Shown: one piece after another, positions 10,937-21,890 of the stretch | Numbering within the stretch: the stretch's first letter is position 1 | How the letters are laid out: each line of letters opens with the position of its first letter | Assembly: GCA_036924085.1 (NCBI GenBank) | Contig: JAVGWX010000002.1 | Span: forward strand, 89,416,941-89,480,940 | Reading direction: 5' to 3' | Source: Ariolimax columbianus | Taxonomy: Eukaryota > Mollusca > Gastropoda > Stylommatophora > Arionidae | DNA length: 64,000 nucleotides | Notes under the pieces: generated by a model | The model's input: only the letters and a program-made list of their open reading frames with translations | Databases searched by the model: none | What the model was told of the DNA's origin: nothing | Made by a program: the position numbers and the translations under genes

Positions 10937-11760
10937 AAGTTGAGCTACAAGCGAGCCACCTTGTTTAGCTATAGAACAGCCAGATTGTTTAGCTATAGAA
11001 CAGGAAGATTGTTTAGCTATAGAACAGCCAGATTGTTTAGCTATAGAACAGCCAGATTGTTTAGCTATAGAACAGCCAGATTGTTTAGCTATATATGAAC
11101 CAGATTGTTTAGCTATAGAACAGCCAGCTTGTTTAGCTATAGACGAGCCAGATTGTTTAGCTATAGACCAGCCAGATTGTTTAGCTATAGACCAGCCAGA
11201 TTGTTTAGCTATAGTTAAGCCAGATTGTTTAGTTATAGAACAGCCAGCTTGTTTATATATGAGCTAGATTGTTTAGCTATAGACGAGCCAGATTGTTTAG
11301 CTATATATGAGCTAGACTGTTTAGCTATAGAACAGCCAGCTTGTTTAGCTACAGACGAGCCAGATTGTTTAGCTATAGAACAGCCAGCTTGTTTAGCTAT
11401 AGAACAGCCAGATTGTTTAGCTACAGACAAGCCAGATTGTTTAGCTATATATGAGCTGAATTGTTTAGCTATATATGAGCTGAATTGTTTAGCTATAGAC
11501 CAGCCAGATTGTTTAGCTATAGACCAGCCAGATTGTTTAGCTATAGAAAAGCAAAGCCAGCTAAGCTATAGAAAAGCCAGCCAGGATATAAGCCAGAGCA
11601 AAGTTATAGACTAGCCAGCAAAGTCTTAGGCCAGCCAACCAAGCTATAGGTCCGCCAACCAAGCTATAGACCCGCCAACCAAGCTTTAGATCAGCCAACC
11701 AAGATATAGACCAGCTAACCAAGATATAGACCAGCCAGTTAAGTTACAGACCAGCCAAGA
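10937..11760. repeat. 24-bp TTTAGCTATAGA minisatellite, right part
   Basis: Tandem 24-bp units GCCAGATTGTTTAGCTATAG plus ACCA/AACA/ACGA variants up to about 11540, then degenerate units AACCAAGCTATAGACC to 11760. Because 24 is a multiple of three, long repetitive frames (CLAIEQPD...) stay open on both strands. These are not genes. Confidence 0.95.
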
Positions 11761-11769
11761 AGATTATTT

Positions 11770-12035
11770 TAGGGTTCCCCCAGGAAAACAAGGTTTGAGA
11801 AAGGCTGATTTAGACATTTGCTGACACTTATTAAAAGTGTTTGATAACATAGCATTTCAAATGCATAGTACTAATACTGTGTTCTTGTATTCTAAGATGT
11901 TCATTATTTCCATTCAAACTGAAACTGGGACGCATCTTAGAATTGCTGTAAAGAAACATTTAGTGTCAAGTGGATTGTCTGCCAGTTTGGAAGATCATTA
12001 TCTCCAGCTTTCATCCTGAAAAGAAAGTTCGACAT
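11770..12035. other. Intron sequence, nothing recognised
   Basis: Part of the long ATP1B intron between the exons at 8002 and 14697. No repeat family or coding segment was recognised. Confidence 0.4.
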
Positions 12036-12290
12036 TGTGTCGTAGTTCATAACGAGGCTGAGATATGTGCCTTTCGGCCCGATATTCAATTTCAACTGGC
12101 TGTTTTGGGTACCAGATTTGTCATCTCTACTCTCTTAGCCAGATTACACTAGAGCAGCCTGTTTTCAGGACCTCCATTTGGAAAGAACAGGATCTTGATC
12201 AGCTGCGTTTCACCGACCCTGATGCAAGTAACCAGCTACGAGTCGCTGGCTGCTGTCAAATTCATTTTACAGTCCCAATTCAGTAGTTGA
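12036..12290 (-). repeat. SINE-like family A, divergent copy
   Basis: Reverse-orientation copy containing TGTGTCGTAGTTCATAACG, ATGTGCCTTTCGGCCCGATA and TCTCTTAGCCAGATTACACT, matching the reversed family A core. Confidence 0.55.
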
Positions 12291-12299
12291 ACTTCCATA

Positions 12300-12620
12300 T
12301 TATTATTTCTTAGTCTTAGTCGACCTGTACTTCTTCAGGGGCATAAGCCCCTGTGCAGATCCCATCTCTGGTGTGAGCTGGATGTGGGAGAATTTCTGTT
12401 CGAGAATTTCCTACTTAGTGGGCTAGGCTCGAGCAGCTTATTACTCCACTATGGAGGGTGGGTTAACTGATGTGAGTCCATCTTAATTGACTTAAATACT
12501 AGAGTAAAGTAGACCCGCAGCCTGTTAGGCGCCATCTATGCTGCTCTTAAACCATCTAACCATGGTCAGTGTTATGCCATGTCACACAGTCGCCTCTACC
12601 GACATGCTCTCTGTGGGGCT
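12300..12620. repeat. Dispersed repeat family E
   Basis: The stretch with GTAGACCCGCAGCC and TTAGGCGCCATCTATGCTGC recurs at 44330-44425, where a piggyBac element has inserted into it. The part around CTTAGTCGACCTGTACTTCT recurs reversed at 22925-22985. No coding capacity was seen. Confidence 0.55.
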
Positions 12621-12860
12621 GTGGTGCTATTCTTGTCTTTATCATACATAGACCCCGGCAAACCACTCGCTAGATATATTGTCACATAAAAATGTCAAAA
12701 AGGTTGCAATACAGAGCCACGCTGAAAAGAATAGTTGTGTATGCATAAGAACATGTTGCATATGACAACACACATCCAATGATGTAGCTATCTTTGCTTG
12801 CGATGGGCAAATATTACTTGATTTAAAATATGTTCTCATTTCCTTCAATCAATCAATGCC

Positions 12861-13105
12861 ATGGGGGATGGCATGGGCTAATGGTTAAGTGACACGGCTC
12901 ACAAGCCGAAGGTGCTGGGTTCGTTCCCCATCACACCAACGGCCATTACCCCAGTGAAGCAAATCCTTAGAAAATGCAGGAGGAAGCAGATTCCTACATA
13001 AAATGCATGCTGGAGGGATGCACTGGGCCAACAGGCACAAAATAAAAACAGTGCAACGTACACCGCCTTGGGGAATAGAGAAATAAAGCCGAACAAACAA
13101 ACAAA
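12861..13105 (+). mobile_element. Full-length tRNA-derived SINE with 10-bp target duplication
   Basis: 245-bp element flanked by AATCAATGCC at 12851-12860 and 13106-13115. The head has an A-box-like TGGTTAAGTG and a B-box GGGTTCGTTCC at tRNA spacing, then a unique body and an (AAAC)n tail. The two internal promoter boxes of RNA polymerase III are what define such SINEs. The tail differs from the GAAGAAG type of family A, so it probably uses another LINE partner. Confidence 0.9.
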
Positions 13106-13115
13106 AATCAATGCC

Positions 13116-13480
13116 TTTCACTCCATTCAGGCCAGTAAAGATTCAGAGACAGCTCATTTTCAGTCTCTTCTCCAGGTGTTTCTTGATCTACCTCTATTTC
13201 TCTTCACCTGTGGATTCCATGTCAGGGCTTGTCAGGCCATGTTTAATGGTGATTTCTGTAGTGTGTGTCCTATTCAATCCCATTATAATATATTTTATCT
13301 GTTGCTCCTCTGGTTGTTGGCTCCATTCTCATAGATCATTTTTCACCATGCCTTGCTAACATATACCCATTCTCCTCTGTACATATTTGATGAACGATCG
13401 AGTTTTCTCTGTATTTTCTGTATCCAAGTTTTTCTCATTGCTGTGGTAGTCTAGGGGTTTTTAGGTTGAGGACTGACTAT
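13116..13480 (-). mobile_element. LINE 3' end relic (WNP..KR.RGR..NTWRRD type)
   Basis: The reverse strand reads QALTWNPQVKRNRGRSRNTW, the conserved C-terminal motif of a widespread LINE whose reverse transcriptase ends WNP.GKRkRGRP..TWRR. The plus-strand sequence around 40300-40440 is a second copy (WNPQEKRNRDRPRRTWRRD). Confidence 0.65.
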
Positions 13481-13484
13481 AGGT

Positions 13485-13860
13485 CGCTTCGCCACTGCTG
13501 CCACCATGTCATATGCTGGCTTTATTTGTTTATTTCACCCGCAACAGAAAAACAACAAATGCCATAACGGGGATTCGAGCCCCTGTCATCCTTGTCTGTC
13601 GCTTTTCTGCTACATTCCTGTGGGTCTGCATTTAACCTAGCCCTTATCTCAAATAGCCGCTCCTCTGCTAATGTGGGATGTAGAAGTCTTTTCTCATCAA
13701 TGCAGCTTATAATTTATACAGGATGGAGTTGCTGGCTCCCAATACCCAACTCTCCTTAGATGCCTACGACATGCTTGGCAGACTATTCCTTCATTCCATA
13801 TCGGGCTCAGATTTTTAATAAATGATTGTCTTACTTATCACCATTCTGAATGAGCTGTTT
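13485..13860 (-). repeat. Possible tRNA-derived SINE
   Basis: The reverse strand has a B-box-like GGGCTCGAATCCCC (near 13567-13580) with a weak tRNA-like 5' part. The body is unassigned. No target duplication was found. Confidence 0.4.
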
Positions 13861-13869
13861 TTATTAAAA

Positions 13870-14260
13870 TTCATCAATTTCATGTAAATAAGTCATGAAT
13901 AAATAAGGGGCAGAGAGAGATTTAGTTCAGGTGCCATTGCCACATCGAAGCTAAGTTGCAATAGATCTCCCCCAACCTTTCTATGCCATACAGTAAAGAC
14001 AAGTATACATTTTCTATTCTCTTCCACACTTCCATTTTCAGTCATATTTCCAAGAAAGACGCTCTTGGCATGTTCCATGAACCATTTTTTATCTGTAGAC
14101 TAGATTGAGTCTACATTTCTATCTTTGTTTTTTTTAACGTTTTCTCAGTGTTCAATCCATACACATTTGTTTCTTATTTGAATCGTCAATTCACGTAGTT
14201 CTTGTTAGCTTTCACTGAGCAATATTGTGCTATTCGAATGAGATTTACTGATACTCAACC
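13870..14260 (-). mobile_element. Possible LINE reverse transcriptase relic
   Basis: The reverse strand has frame-shifted remnants similar in position and wording to the 'vyLSlLYG.E.W' stretch of LINE reverse transcriptases (around 13975-14010). Weak; could be coincidental. Confidence 0.3.
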
Positions 14261-14696
14261 TATAATGTGTTCTGGCATTCCCCCTATTGTTAAAAAATGT
14301 TTTCTGAAAATGTTGGGGGGAAAAAAGTGAACAGTACACATCCTTGTTACATCTATACATGGTGTGTAAAGCCTGTCAGATTTCAGTGGTAGTTATTGAG
14401 AGAGAATAGAAGACAAATTAACCAGAAAGCTGTAGTTTCAGCTAGTAATTGATAGATGTATAATGGGACAAAGCATGCATAGAAAAGTACAGTAATTCCT
14501 CAAAGAGGGACCTCACCAAGACCCATTCATCTATAGTAGTCCAGGAGTCTGAGGTCATCATCTAAAATCCATGAGGGCTGGTAATAGTTTTTTTTTTTTT
14601 TTTAAAAGTCCAAGGGGAGAATGGAAGGTTTATTTAAAGCCAAAGAGGTACATGAAGATTTTACTAAAAAGTTTACAAAAAAGTTATAAAACCTAC

Positions 14697-14804
14697 CTGT
14701 CAAAACTTTTCTAATACTTTCAACATAAGCTCTTCTATCCTTCTCTGGCTTCCTGGCATAGATTAAGGTTGTGTCCATATCCGGCATTGGCTTGTATCCT
14801 AAAC
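14697..14804 (-). CDS. ATP1B: ATP1B coding exon (membrane-proximal ectodomain)
   Basis: Encodes about 36 residues, LGYKPMPDMDTTLIYA to YVESIRKVLT, matching the family's 'PGL...P.P...L..(S/A)...Y...I...L' stretch after the membrane helix. It starts with GT completing a glycine codon from the upstream exon and ends ACA G with donor GTAGGT, so both borders are phase 1. A T-rich tract precedes the acceptor. Confidence 0.9.
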
Positions 14805-15104
14805 CTAAAAAAAAGAAATAGGTATCAATCTCAAACCACTCAGGGAATTTCACTACTGTCAATAGACCAAGGACCATATAAAGAATTTACATGGCTCAAA
14901 GGGACACAGTAAAACCTGCAATCAAATATGATGAAAACAGTTTGTTTTTATTGTCCATTTACCTAAGTGAAGCTGCTCTACAACATTTAACATTAGAAAT
15001 GTTCACTCCTTTAAATATTTGTCCAGGGCTGAGGTTACAGCACATTGAATGAGCTGACAGCAAGGCAAAGGCAGATGTCCATCGTAGATGATGGCATAAT
15101 TAAT

Positions 15105-15325
15105 TTTGCTAGCGCTATTTTTAGTAAGGATTAACTACGCTACTTTGTATCCTCACTCTCGTCTTGAGCCGCCCGACCCCAGTGACAAGTCAAGGACAAG
15201 ACGATTAGGTGCCGACTACGAGATGCACAGGACTCCGCATCAAACATCCGTGAAAAAGACGGAGTCTGGAGTCGAACCCACACCACCTGATCACGAGGTC
15301 GACAGCTTAACCACTTCGTCACGGA
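15105..15325 (-). mobile_element. tRNA-derived SINE
   Basis: The reverse strand begins near 15322 with GTGACGAAGTGGTTAAGC (A box) and has GTGGGTTCGACTCC (B box) about 40 bases on. A non-tRNA body then extends to about 15110. The tRNA head differs from that of the 12861-13105 SINE. The body and the degenerate acceptor stem argue against a true tRNA gene. Confidence 0.7.
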
Positions 15326-15329
15326 ATGA

Positions 15330-15590
15330 GCTGACAGCAGCCAGTGACAAATAGTTGGCTACTGCATCAGGGTCAGTGATCCACAACTTACCAAAACCCT
15401 ATTCCTCCTACAAATGGCAGACCTGGAAATAAGACTGCAATCATGCAGCCTGGCTAAGAGATTAGGGATTAAAAATGAAAAACCGGATTCCAAAAATGCC
15501 TTGCTGAAATCTGATGTGTCTGGCAGAAAGGCACAGATATCACATCTTTGCTTTAAACTATGACATGCCATAAATGTCCTTTTGAGGACC
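15330..15590 (+). repeat. SINE-like family A, divergent copy
   Basis: Contains GCTGACAGCAGCCAGTGAC, CTGGCTAAGAGATTAGGG and AAATCTGATGTGTCTGGC in family A order. Closest to the copy at 1760-1975. Confidence 0.55.
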
Positions 15591-15654
15591 AATGCAGAAG
15601 AAATATGTGTCCATATTTTCATATTTAATTTCAGAAGTCTCTTACTACTGTAAC

Positions 15655-16296
15655 ACCACTCACTAGTTCATCCTCTGAAAAATTCTGTTGAAACTACACA
15701 TCTGACATACAGGCATTAATTATTGCTACAGAAATGATTAACACAACAAACCAATGCCAGCAGGCTGTATTGCTTACAGATGCAATGTAAGCTCTGTAAG
15801 CCCTCAAAAACAAACTATCAGAGCACAAACCTTACGCGAACTAAAGTCAAGAGAAGGGTAGTGCTACAGTGGATGGCATCACACTGTGGCATACCTGGAA
15901 GTGAAACAGCAGACAAGATAGCAAAGGAGTGAGCAACGTGACAACAGAAACAAACAACAAAAATCACTTTGCAAGAAAAGACCTTATCCAAGCCATGAGA
16001 AATTTTGACAAAAGAGAACTATCACTGTCTTGATCGAGAGGAGCAACTGATCCTGTTCTGAGATGAGAACAGACATAACGGATTGAAAGACCATTAACAT
16101 AAGCTAAAGTTGGCTCCATGTGTATGTGCGAATGAGCAGCACAGACACAAACATATCCTACAAGACTTGTATGTTTAGCCATTTGCGTACTGAGCAGTCC
16201 CACTGAGACAAACCTCTCCACACAAAGCTGTTTGGAAGCCTTGAACTCTCAACCCCATCAACCTTTATCCAGAGAACTGGACTTCGCATGTAGATG
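15655..16296 (+). mobile_element. RNase H LINE, 3' region (relic)
   Basis: Frame-shifted remains of the RNase H domain (AVLLTDAM..., ASHCGIPGSETADKIAKE after allowing frame shifts) and the C-terminal Cys/His part around 16070-16150. The segment CATTTGCGTACTGAGCA...GCTGTTTGGAAGCC is shared with the insertion at 32418-32669. It is followed directly by a family A copy. Confidence 0.65.
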
Positions 16297-16580
16297 TGAG
16301 TGCATGAGCTGCAGCATTCAGTGACCCATAGCCGAGTGCTAGCTTCAGGGCCAAAAAACCAGATCTACCAAGATCTTTCCACGCCTCCACACGGTGATCC
16401 TGGATAACAGGCTGCAACAGAGCAGACTGGCTGAGGAGAAGGGACAGAAGAGGGAAAGCTATCCCAGTACTCAAAAAATGCCTGCTTAAGCCAGATGTGT
16501 CGGACCAAAAGGTGCAAATATCACATTCAAGCTGTAAACTACGACACAGCGCATTCCGTTCTCTGGACTACAAAATAAGG
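16297..16580 (+). repeat. SINE-like family A copy
   Basis: Starts GTGCATGAGCTGCAGCA without the usual first 20 bases and runs through CTGGCTGAGGAGAAGGGAC to GCATTCCGTTCTCTGGACTA. The proper 3' tail is missing. Confidence 0.75.
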
Positions 16581-16589
16581 TTACAAAAT

Positions 16590-16915
16590 AAGGCTTGATG
16601 TGTTGACATTTGGTCCAGATGTGTTTGAGCACCTGTGAATACTTGAGGCTGAATACTTAAACAAAAAGTATGAGTTCTTAGTCGACTGCTTCAACCTAGA
16701 CCTACTGAACTCACTATGAAGATTTTGGGTCGTATTATCTCCTGATCCCCGGGGCAATGGGTTATTCGCTCTTCTATTAATATACTAGCTTGCCAGCTTT
16801 GACAACAAATAATTTTTTAATACACACAATTCTGCAGTAAATACAAATGAGGCCAACAACTTGCACACAGTAAATAGCATATTTAAAACTGAATTTTGCC
16901 ATTGTTGTAATTGGT
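16590..16915. other. Intron sequence, nothing recognised
   Basis: AT-rich, without a repeat or coding match that I can recognise. Confidence 0.4.
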
Positions 16916-16919
16916 TATG

Positions 16920-17180
16920 GTGTCAGTTCATCATGTCAGTATTTGCCAGTAAACAAGCCTTGACACATTGAACTTCAGCTGGTTTTTCTTTTAGTACAAA
17001 ATTTGCTTTCTTAATGTAATTCATATCCTTTGGCCAGACTACAACTAATGACAAGTACAGCCTGTTTCCAGAGCCACCACAAGGAGGTAGGATAGGGTCT
17101 TGGTCAACTATGGTTCGCTGACCCAGATGCAAGTAGCCAGTTATGAGTCGCTGGCTTCTGTTAGCTGATTCATTGCTGCA
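16920..17180 (-). repeat. SINE-like family A, divergent copy
   Basis: Reverse orientation. GGCCAGACTACAAC...AGGGTCTTGGTCAACTATGG and GATGCAAGTAGCCAGTTATG match the copies at 12036-12290 and 26890-27060. Confidence 0.55.
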
Positions 17181-17224
17181 TCTTGACCATGTTCAACATA
17201 TGAGGAGCAACCTCATCGCCACTG

Positions 17225-17860
17225 CTTTACTTAGCTTTTGTCACACTTATGGCTAATTTTTACGCCATAAAAATGTCAGCACCCCCACCAATGGCTAGAA
17301 AAGACGCCGGACGATAAGGCTATTCTAGTGTATTAAAGTGTATTTACACTGGGTATTTGAATCTAAAAAATACACAATGCTGTCATTTTAAATGTAAACA
17401 GGAAAGATGGCCCGTTTAATTTTAAAGAATTTTTGAAACAATTTAATCTGTTTTTGAGGGAAATGAAGTTAAGTTACTGCAAAATATTTTTTTGAAGTAG
17501 ATCTGCTTAATTTGTTTATTTAAAGTAATAAATACATTTGTAAGGGAAACTAACTAATATGACGATCTTGTAAAAAGACTTCTGCAATATTTGGAAATTC
17601 CGAAGGTCAAGATTCCCCCAAAAATTATTAAGCCTAAATGTCATTTTTCATCTTGTATCTCAGAAACTAATACACACACAACACCACCACCAACATACAT
17701 TTATGTCTCAACAGACAAACAAACAATATCTATAGACAATCAAATAAAAACGATACAGGCTTTCAAAGTCAACAACCTAGAAAAACAGATGCTGAAAAAA
17801 AATTCAGATGCTGAGGTTACATACATTTTTTAATTCGGTGATGTAAAGGTTACATATATT
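17225..17860 (+). mobile_element. Family X MITE copy 2
   Basis: Collinear with copy 1: AATGGCTAGAAAAGACGCCG, GTGTATTTACACTGGG, AAATACACAATGCTGTCAT, CTCAGAAACTAATACACACA. It is uninterrupted where copy 1 carries the LINE fragment, so it serves as the empty-site control. The ends have decayed (GTAAAGGTTACA at the right). Confidence 0.65.
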
Positions 17861-17864
17861 CAAT

Positions 17865-18366
17865 CCGACTCCAGATAACATAAGAATGTGTTTAAACAGG
17901 ATACAAACCATTGGGGCTACAACATACACACACACACACAGTGTTAGAGTAAAGCTCATAAATGAGCAACACACAATGTAGCTGCTATATGGTAAGTTCA
18001 GAACAGATGTTCATCAGGGAAAGCAGAAGAAATGCTGCAGAGACATTAAAAATAACTAAAAAGCTTAAACAATGATGTCCCCCTCTAGGGAGATGCTTGC
18101 GATGCATCACACAAGGTGTTCAGACCTCAAAAGCAAAACATCGTGAGACAGCGAGTTACCCGAAAAAAAACAATGCATGCCTCCATAGCAGACTCCTCAC
18201 ATGTGCCCTGGGTGTAATAGTCTGCCACGCCAGGATTGCGCTTTGCGCGCATATTAGATCACATCGTGCAGCACATGTCTGATGCTTTCGCCATCTTCAC
18301 TTGCAATAGGCAACTATTACTATTACATGGAACACAAACATACGCGCACACACCATCTATACATAC
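17865..18366. other. Intron sequence with short (CA)n
   Basis: Contains a short (CA)n run near 17928-17940. Otherwise nothing recognised up to the ATP1B transmembrane exon. Confidence 0.4.
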
Positions 18367-18507
18367 CAGGATTTCCTCTCAACAAACTACTGTCTCCTTG
18401 GAGCCTCGGACTATTTTGTTCTATAGTCTGGTAAAATCCAGCCATTGTGGCAGCAAAGAATCCCGCCAGACATGCAAAGAATATCACGTAGAAGACGGTA
18501 ATCTCAC
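18367..18507 (-). CDS. ATP1B: ATP1B coding exon (transmembrane helix)
   Basis: Encodes GEITVFYVIFFACLAGFF, ATMAGFYQTI and then SLLRGNPG. This is the type II membrane helix and the first ectodomain residues. The VFYxxFFACLAxFF spacing of aromatic residues is the conserved face that contacts the alpha subunit. The exon begins with two bases (GT) of a split glycine codon, so a further upstream exon must supply the cytoplasmic tail ending in SWG or similar. The donor is GTATGT. Confidence 0.93.
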
Positions 18508-18672
18508 CTGGGGACAACAAAGCACAAGTGAATATCAAGTCAGCTAGTTACCAGTAAATATACGCTATATTTGAAGACCTAGTCATTTACAAACAAATTT
18601 TTTTTAAACAAAAAAAACAAAAAACCCCTCACCTCATACTTTGATAAACACTCAAAATTTAGATGTGCTCGT

Positions 18673-19023
18673 TGGGGATCAAGATGCTGAGCAGCACATG
18701 AGCTGCAGTGGTCAGCGACCCATAGCTGACTGCTAGCATCAGGGCCAGCGAACCATAGCTGCCAAGACCCTTCTACACCTCCACGCGGTGATCCTGGACA
18801 ACAGGCTGCAGCAGGGCAGGCTAGCTAAGGAGAAGGGATCGTAGAGGGAATGCTAACCCGTTACTAAAAAAATGCTTGCTGAAGTCAGATGTGTTGGACC
18901 GAAAGGTGCAAATATCGCAGCCAAGCTGTAAACTACAATACAACACATTCCATTCTCTGGACTACATTCTGCTACTTAAGCCCTTTCAGGGTTTGGTAGT
19001 GGGAGATTGAGAACGAACGAAGA
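18673..19023 (+). mobile_element. SINE-like family A, full-length with 12-bp target duplication
   Basis: 351-bp copy running from TGGGGATCAAGATGCTGAGC to GAGAACGAACGAAGA, flanked by AGATGTGCTCGT at 18661-18672 and 19024-19035. This is the cleanest definition of the family: the 5' end GGGATCAAGATGCTGAGC and the 3' end GAACGAACGAAGAAG. No protein coding and no convincing polymerase III boxes were seen in either orientation. Confidence 0.92.
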
Positions 19024-19414
19024 AGATGTGCTCGTGTCCAAATTGTACTTGTTTAAAAGATGTAATTTGAGTTAATACAATTAGCCCATCACCATCAGAG
19101 CTTAGATCACCTTCAAGGTGACCAAAGAAGTTAAGATACAGTAATATTTTTGCAGTCCGGCACGAAATATCTGCAGACTGGTACAGGTTAGTGGACCAGC
19201 GGTTGGAATTCACTGATCTAAAATACAAAATTCAACAGATTTTAGAATTCTTCCATTTCCATATCTAATGTCTCCCAATATGGATACTTTTAAAGCTAGG
19301 ATGTCAGCTCTTGCATGGCTGTAGTGAACCCAACCAAGATTGAAAGCAGATCCACACAAATCCTGAAGATTTGAGTGCTCTACTCCTACTATTCACTCAT
19401 GCTAGCGACAGAAC

Positions 19415-19640
19415 CAGTGAATCAGATCTGCCAAGGCCCTTCTACACCTCCACGTGGTGATCCTGGGATGTCTGAAACAGGTCTGATAAGTCCGATGTGT
19501 CAAGCCAAATGGTGCATATATTGCAGTTAAGCTGTAAACTACGACAATGCCTTCCTTTCTCTGTACAACATCCTGCTAGTTGCAAAGCCCTTTCCAGGAC
19601 TTTATAGCGGAAGATTGAGAACGGGCAAAGGAGAAGTAGT
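19415..19640 (+). repeat. SINE-like family A, internally deleted copy
   Basis: Contains CTACACCTCCACGTGGTGATC then a deletion to GATAAGTCCGATGTGTCAAG, and ends AGAACGGGCAAAGGAGAAG. Confidence 0.65.
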
Positions 19641-19889
19641 TCTAAATAAAATGTGCGTCAAGTACTGAAGTAGGATTGATTGAAAAATTATCATCCTACC
19701 TCACAAAAAAAAACATGCAAATGAAATATCAAACGCTTCCTCTCCAATAAGTTTCTCCAGGGACTAACCACTGAACAAAATCTTTGGACTTCATTTAATA
19801 AATTATGGTAGTGCAGACACTGCCATCAGGGATGAGGTGTTAAAGACAATTTTACTAGCTTAGGTACATCTAGGTTTCAGCTTTTTATG

Positions 19890-20045
19890 AGATGGAGTGA
19901 CAGCTTCACTCAGCTGGTTAACTTTTCTTACAGTTTACAGTTAAGTCAGCTTTTCATTCACAGCTGTGTCCTAGAGTGTCCCTACAAGACAGCAAGTACT
20001 AATTTTGCAGTCAAAACAAGTGCTCTAACCACTTAAGACTACCTG
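19890..20045 (-). repeat. tRNA-derived SINE fragment
   Basis: The reverse strand begins AAGTGGTTAGAGCACTTG (A-box-like) followed by a body with GACACAGCTGTGAATG, a motif shared with other tRNA-headed SINEs in this window (46010, 54526). Confidence 0.5.
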
Positions 20046-20049
20046 TTAT

Positions 20050-21180
20050 GAAATATCTAGCACCTTACTCCTGATGACAGTATGTTAGCAATGGAAAATG
20101 GCTCATAGAATCAACTTCATTGAACCTAGGTGCCACCATGTCTATGTTTAATTAATGCCTTTTATTTCTGAATATGCCAAAGACAAAGAAACTACGTAGT
20201 ATGATAGTGGGGTCATAATTCTTGCTGCAGCTCCAAAATTCCCATCACCCATTTACAGCTGTGTCAACTAGAAAAGCGGGAATACCATGGAAAAAAAACA
20301 AACATGACATGTCGGTCTGTCAATGTCATACCGAGCACAATGTGACAATTTGCTTTGACTGAACCTTCTTATCTAGGTTGTGATTCTAAAACAAACTCTA
20401 ACACCAAGCCACACGCAGAGGCCCCCATATGGTAATATATAGCTGACGAAGATATTGGTGATGAAATGCTAAAAAAAGCCTTCACTTTAAAACTAAAAGG
20501 TCTCAACCTTTGTAAGGTGGTGAGACAAATATACACTCGCACTGCCGTGGGCTATGAAGTGCTAGGGACTATTGAGCGAGGTAAGATGTCCCACATTTTG
20601 TGGTGATAAAACTAGGACTCGCATTGTCACTGATTGTGAGGTGGTGAAGTCCCATACACCGTGTCCAGGATGCAGTGTTATTGTTAAAGACAATTGCTGA
20701 CAACATATAACAGCTGTGTAAAGTGTATACCAATCTGATTTTGAACGACTTGTCTTTTTTTTCAAAAATGGCTACAACAGTCAACACACGCTCATCTGGT
20801 AGGCAATCACGAATCATGCATGACACTACTACTTACTACTTCTAGCCTAGTTACAGGAATTAAATTAGACAATTCTTTATCATTCACACAAACTATCGCA
20901 ACAGCAATAATAATTATACGTACACCAGCTTCTTCCGTTTCTTCCTAAAAACGCATGTTTGCTAGGATTCCATACAAATACAGCGAATGAATCAATGCGT
21001 TGTTTAAGTGTTGGTTTCTCCATCTCTGCTTCTCGTCTGCAAGGTACAAGGAGACCACAACCTTGTCAAGTGCCCGGATACAAGGTGGTTTAGGGGACAA
21101 AACTCACTGCCTGTCAACGTCATAGACCAGGTGACACGCACGGTGAAGCAGTTTCAATTGTCACCACTATCATAACTTAA
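20050..21180. other. Intergenic or upstream intron sequence
   Basis: 20255-20400 resembles the SINE bodies at 23475-23645 and 42440-42575 (CATTTACAGCTGTGTCAACT). The rest holds nothing recognised. The short reverse-strand frames at 20562-20826 resemble no protein I know. Confidence 0.4.
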
Positions 21181-21890
21181 CTTAATGTTTTTATGCTGGT
21201 TTAGAAGACTCTGCAGAGTCTGTATACAACCAGTTACATGTGCATCACCTTGCTTTAAAAGCTATGCGCATTCAATCTATTCTTAAATGCATTAACTGTG
21301 CTTGCCCCCACTACCTCCTGTGGCAATGCATTTCAAGCATTCACCACTTTTTGACTAAAAAATATTTCCTAATATCTAATCTGGACCTCTCTTAATAAGT
21401 TAATTTGTAGCTGTGTCCTCTTGTTCTTGTTTGTGGTTGTATTTTGAAGAAAAAAATTGCTATAGTCTAATTTAACCTTTTCTGTGATTATCTTATAAAC
21501 TTGTATTGTCACCTCGGATTCTTCTTTTTTTCAAGACACTGTTTACAGGTTTTTCTGAGTCTTTCCTCATAACTGTAATTCTGGAATACCACTATCAGTT
21601 TTGTTGCTCTTCTTTGTATCCTTTCAAGCATGTTTATATCTCCTATACGATAAGGTCCCCACACCTGTACACAGTACTCCAATCTAGGTATAACCAATGA
21701 TAAATTCAGTTTGACAATCACTTCCTTACTCCTATGTTTAATATTTTTTTTTATCATACCTAACATTGCATTTGCCTTATTCACTGCTAACTAGACTTGC
21801 TCACTCACTTTACCTGTTTGATCTATTAGAATCCCTAGGTCCCTTTCCTTATCTATCATTCTAATATTGTTCTCGCCAATTTTGTAATTC
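21181..21890 (-). mobile_element. CR1-like LINE, 3' part
   Basis: The reverse strand reads LVIPRLEYCVQVWGPYRIGD, INMLERIQRRATKLI and YEERLRKTCKQCLEKKK. This is the conserved end of the CR1-group reverse transcriptase and its 3' extension. It ends with the same 3' UTR (TTATGCTGGTTTAGAAGACT on the plus strand) as the 8139-10936 and 32945-33850 copies. Confidence 0.88.

Larger units (their letters stand above)
1419..18507 (-). other. ATP1B: Na+/K+-ATPase beta subunit gene, partial (five 3' coding exons)
   Basis: The beta subunit is the single-pass type II glycoprotein partner of the Na+/K+-ATPase alpha chain. It is needed for folding and delivery of the pump to the plasma membrane and tunes K+ affinity. 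The five exons give 262 residues plus a stop. They encode one transmembrane helix, then an ectodomain with six cysteines (four in the 7830-8002 exon, one in 5647-5766, one in 1419-1667), the number that forms the three family disulfides, and NRT, NYT and NVT sequons. Every intron has GT-AG ends and the phases agree (1, 1, 0, 0). Family members are about 300 residues, so roughly 35-45 N-terminal residues are missing, presumably on an exon at higher coordinates. The introns hold LINEs, SINEs and minisatellites. Identification rests on motif recognition, not a search; a beta-like paralogue is possible. Confidence 0.93.

Noticed and set aside
11225..11614. 129-codon frame of repeated CLAIEQPD-type units
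   Set aside because: It is the 24-bp minisatellite read in frame. Similar frames are open on the other strand, and no start context or splice support exists.
15254..15322. Possible tRNA gene on the reverse strand
   Set aside because: A and B boxes are present, but the acceptor stem does not close convincingly and a SINE body follows directly.
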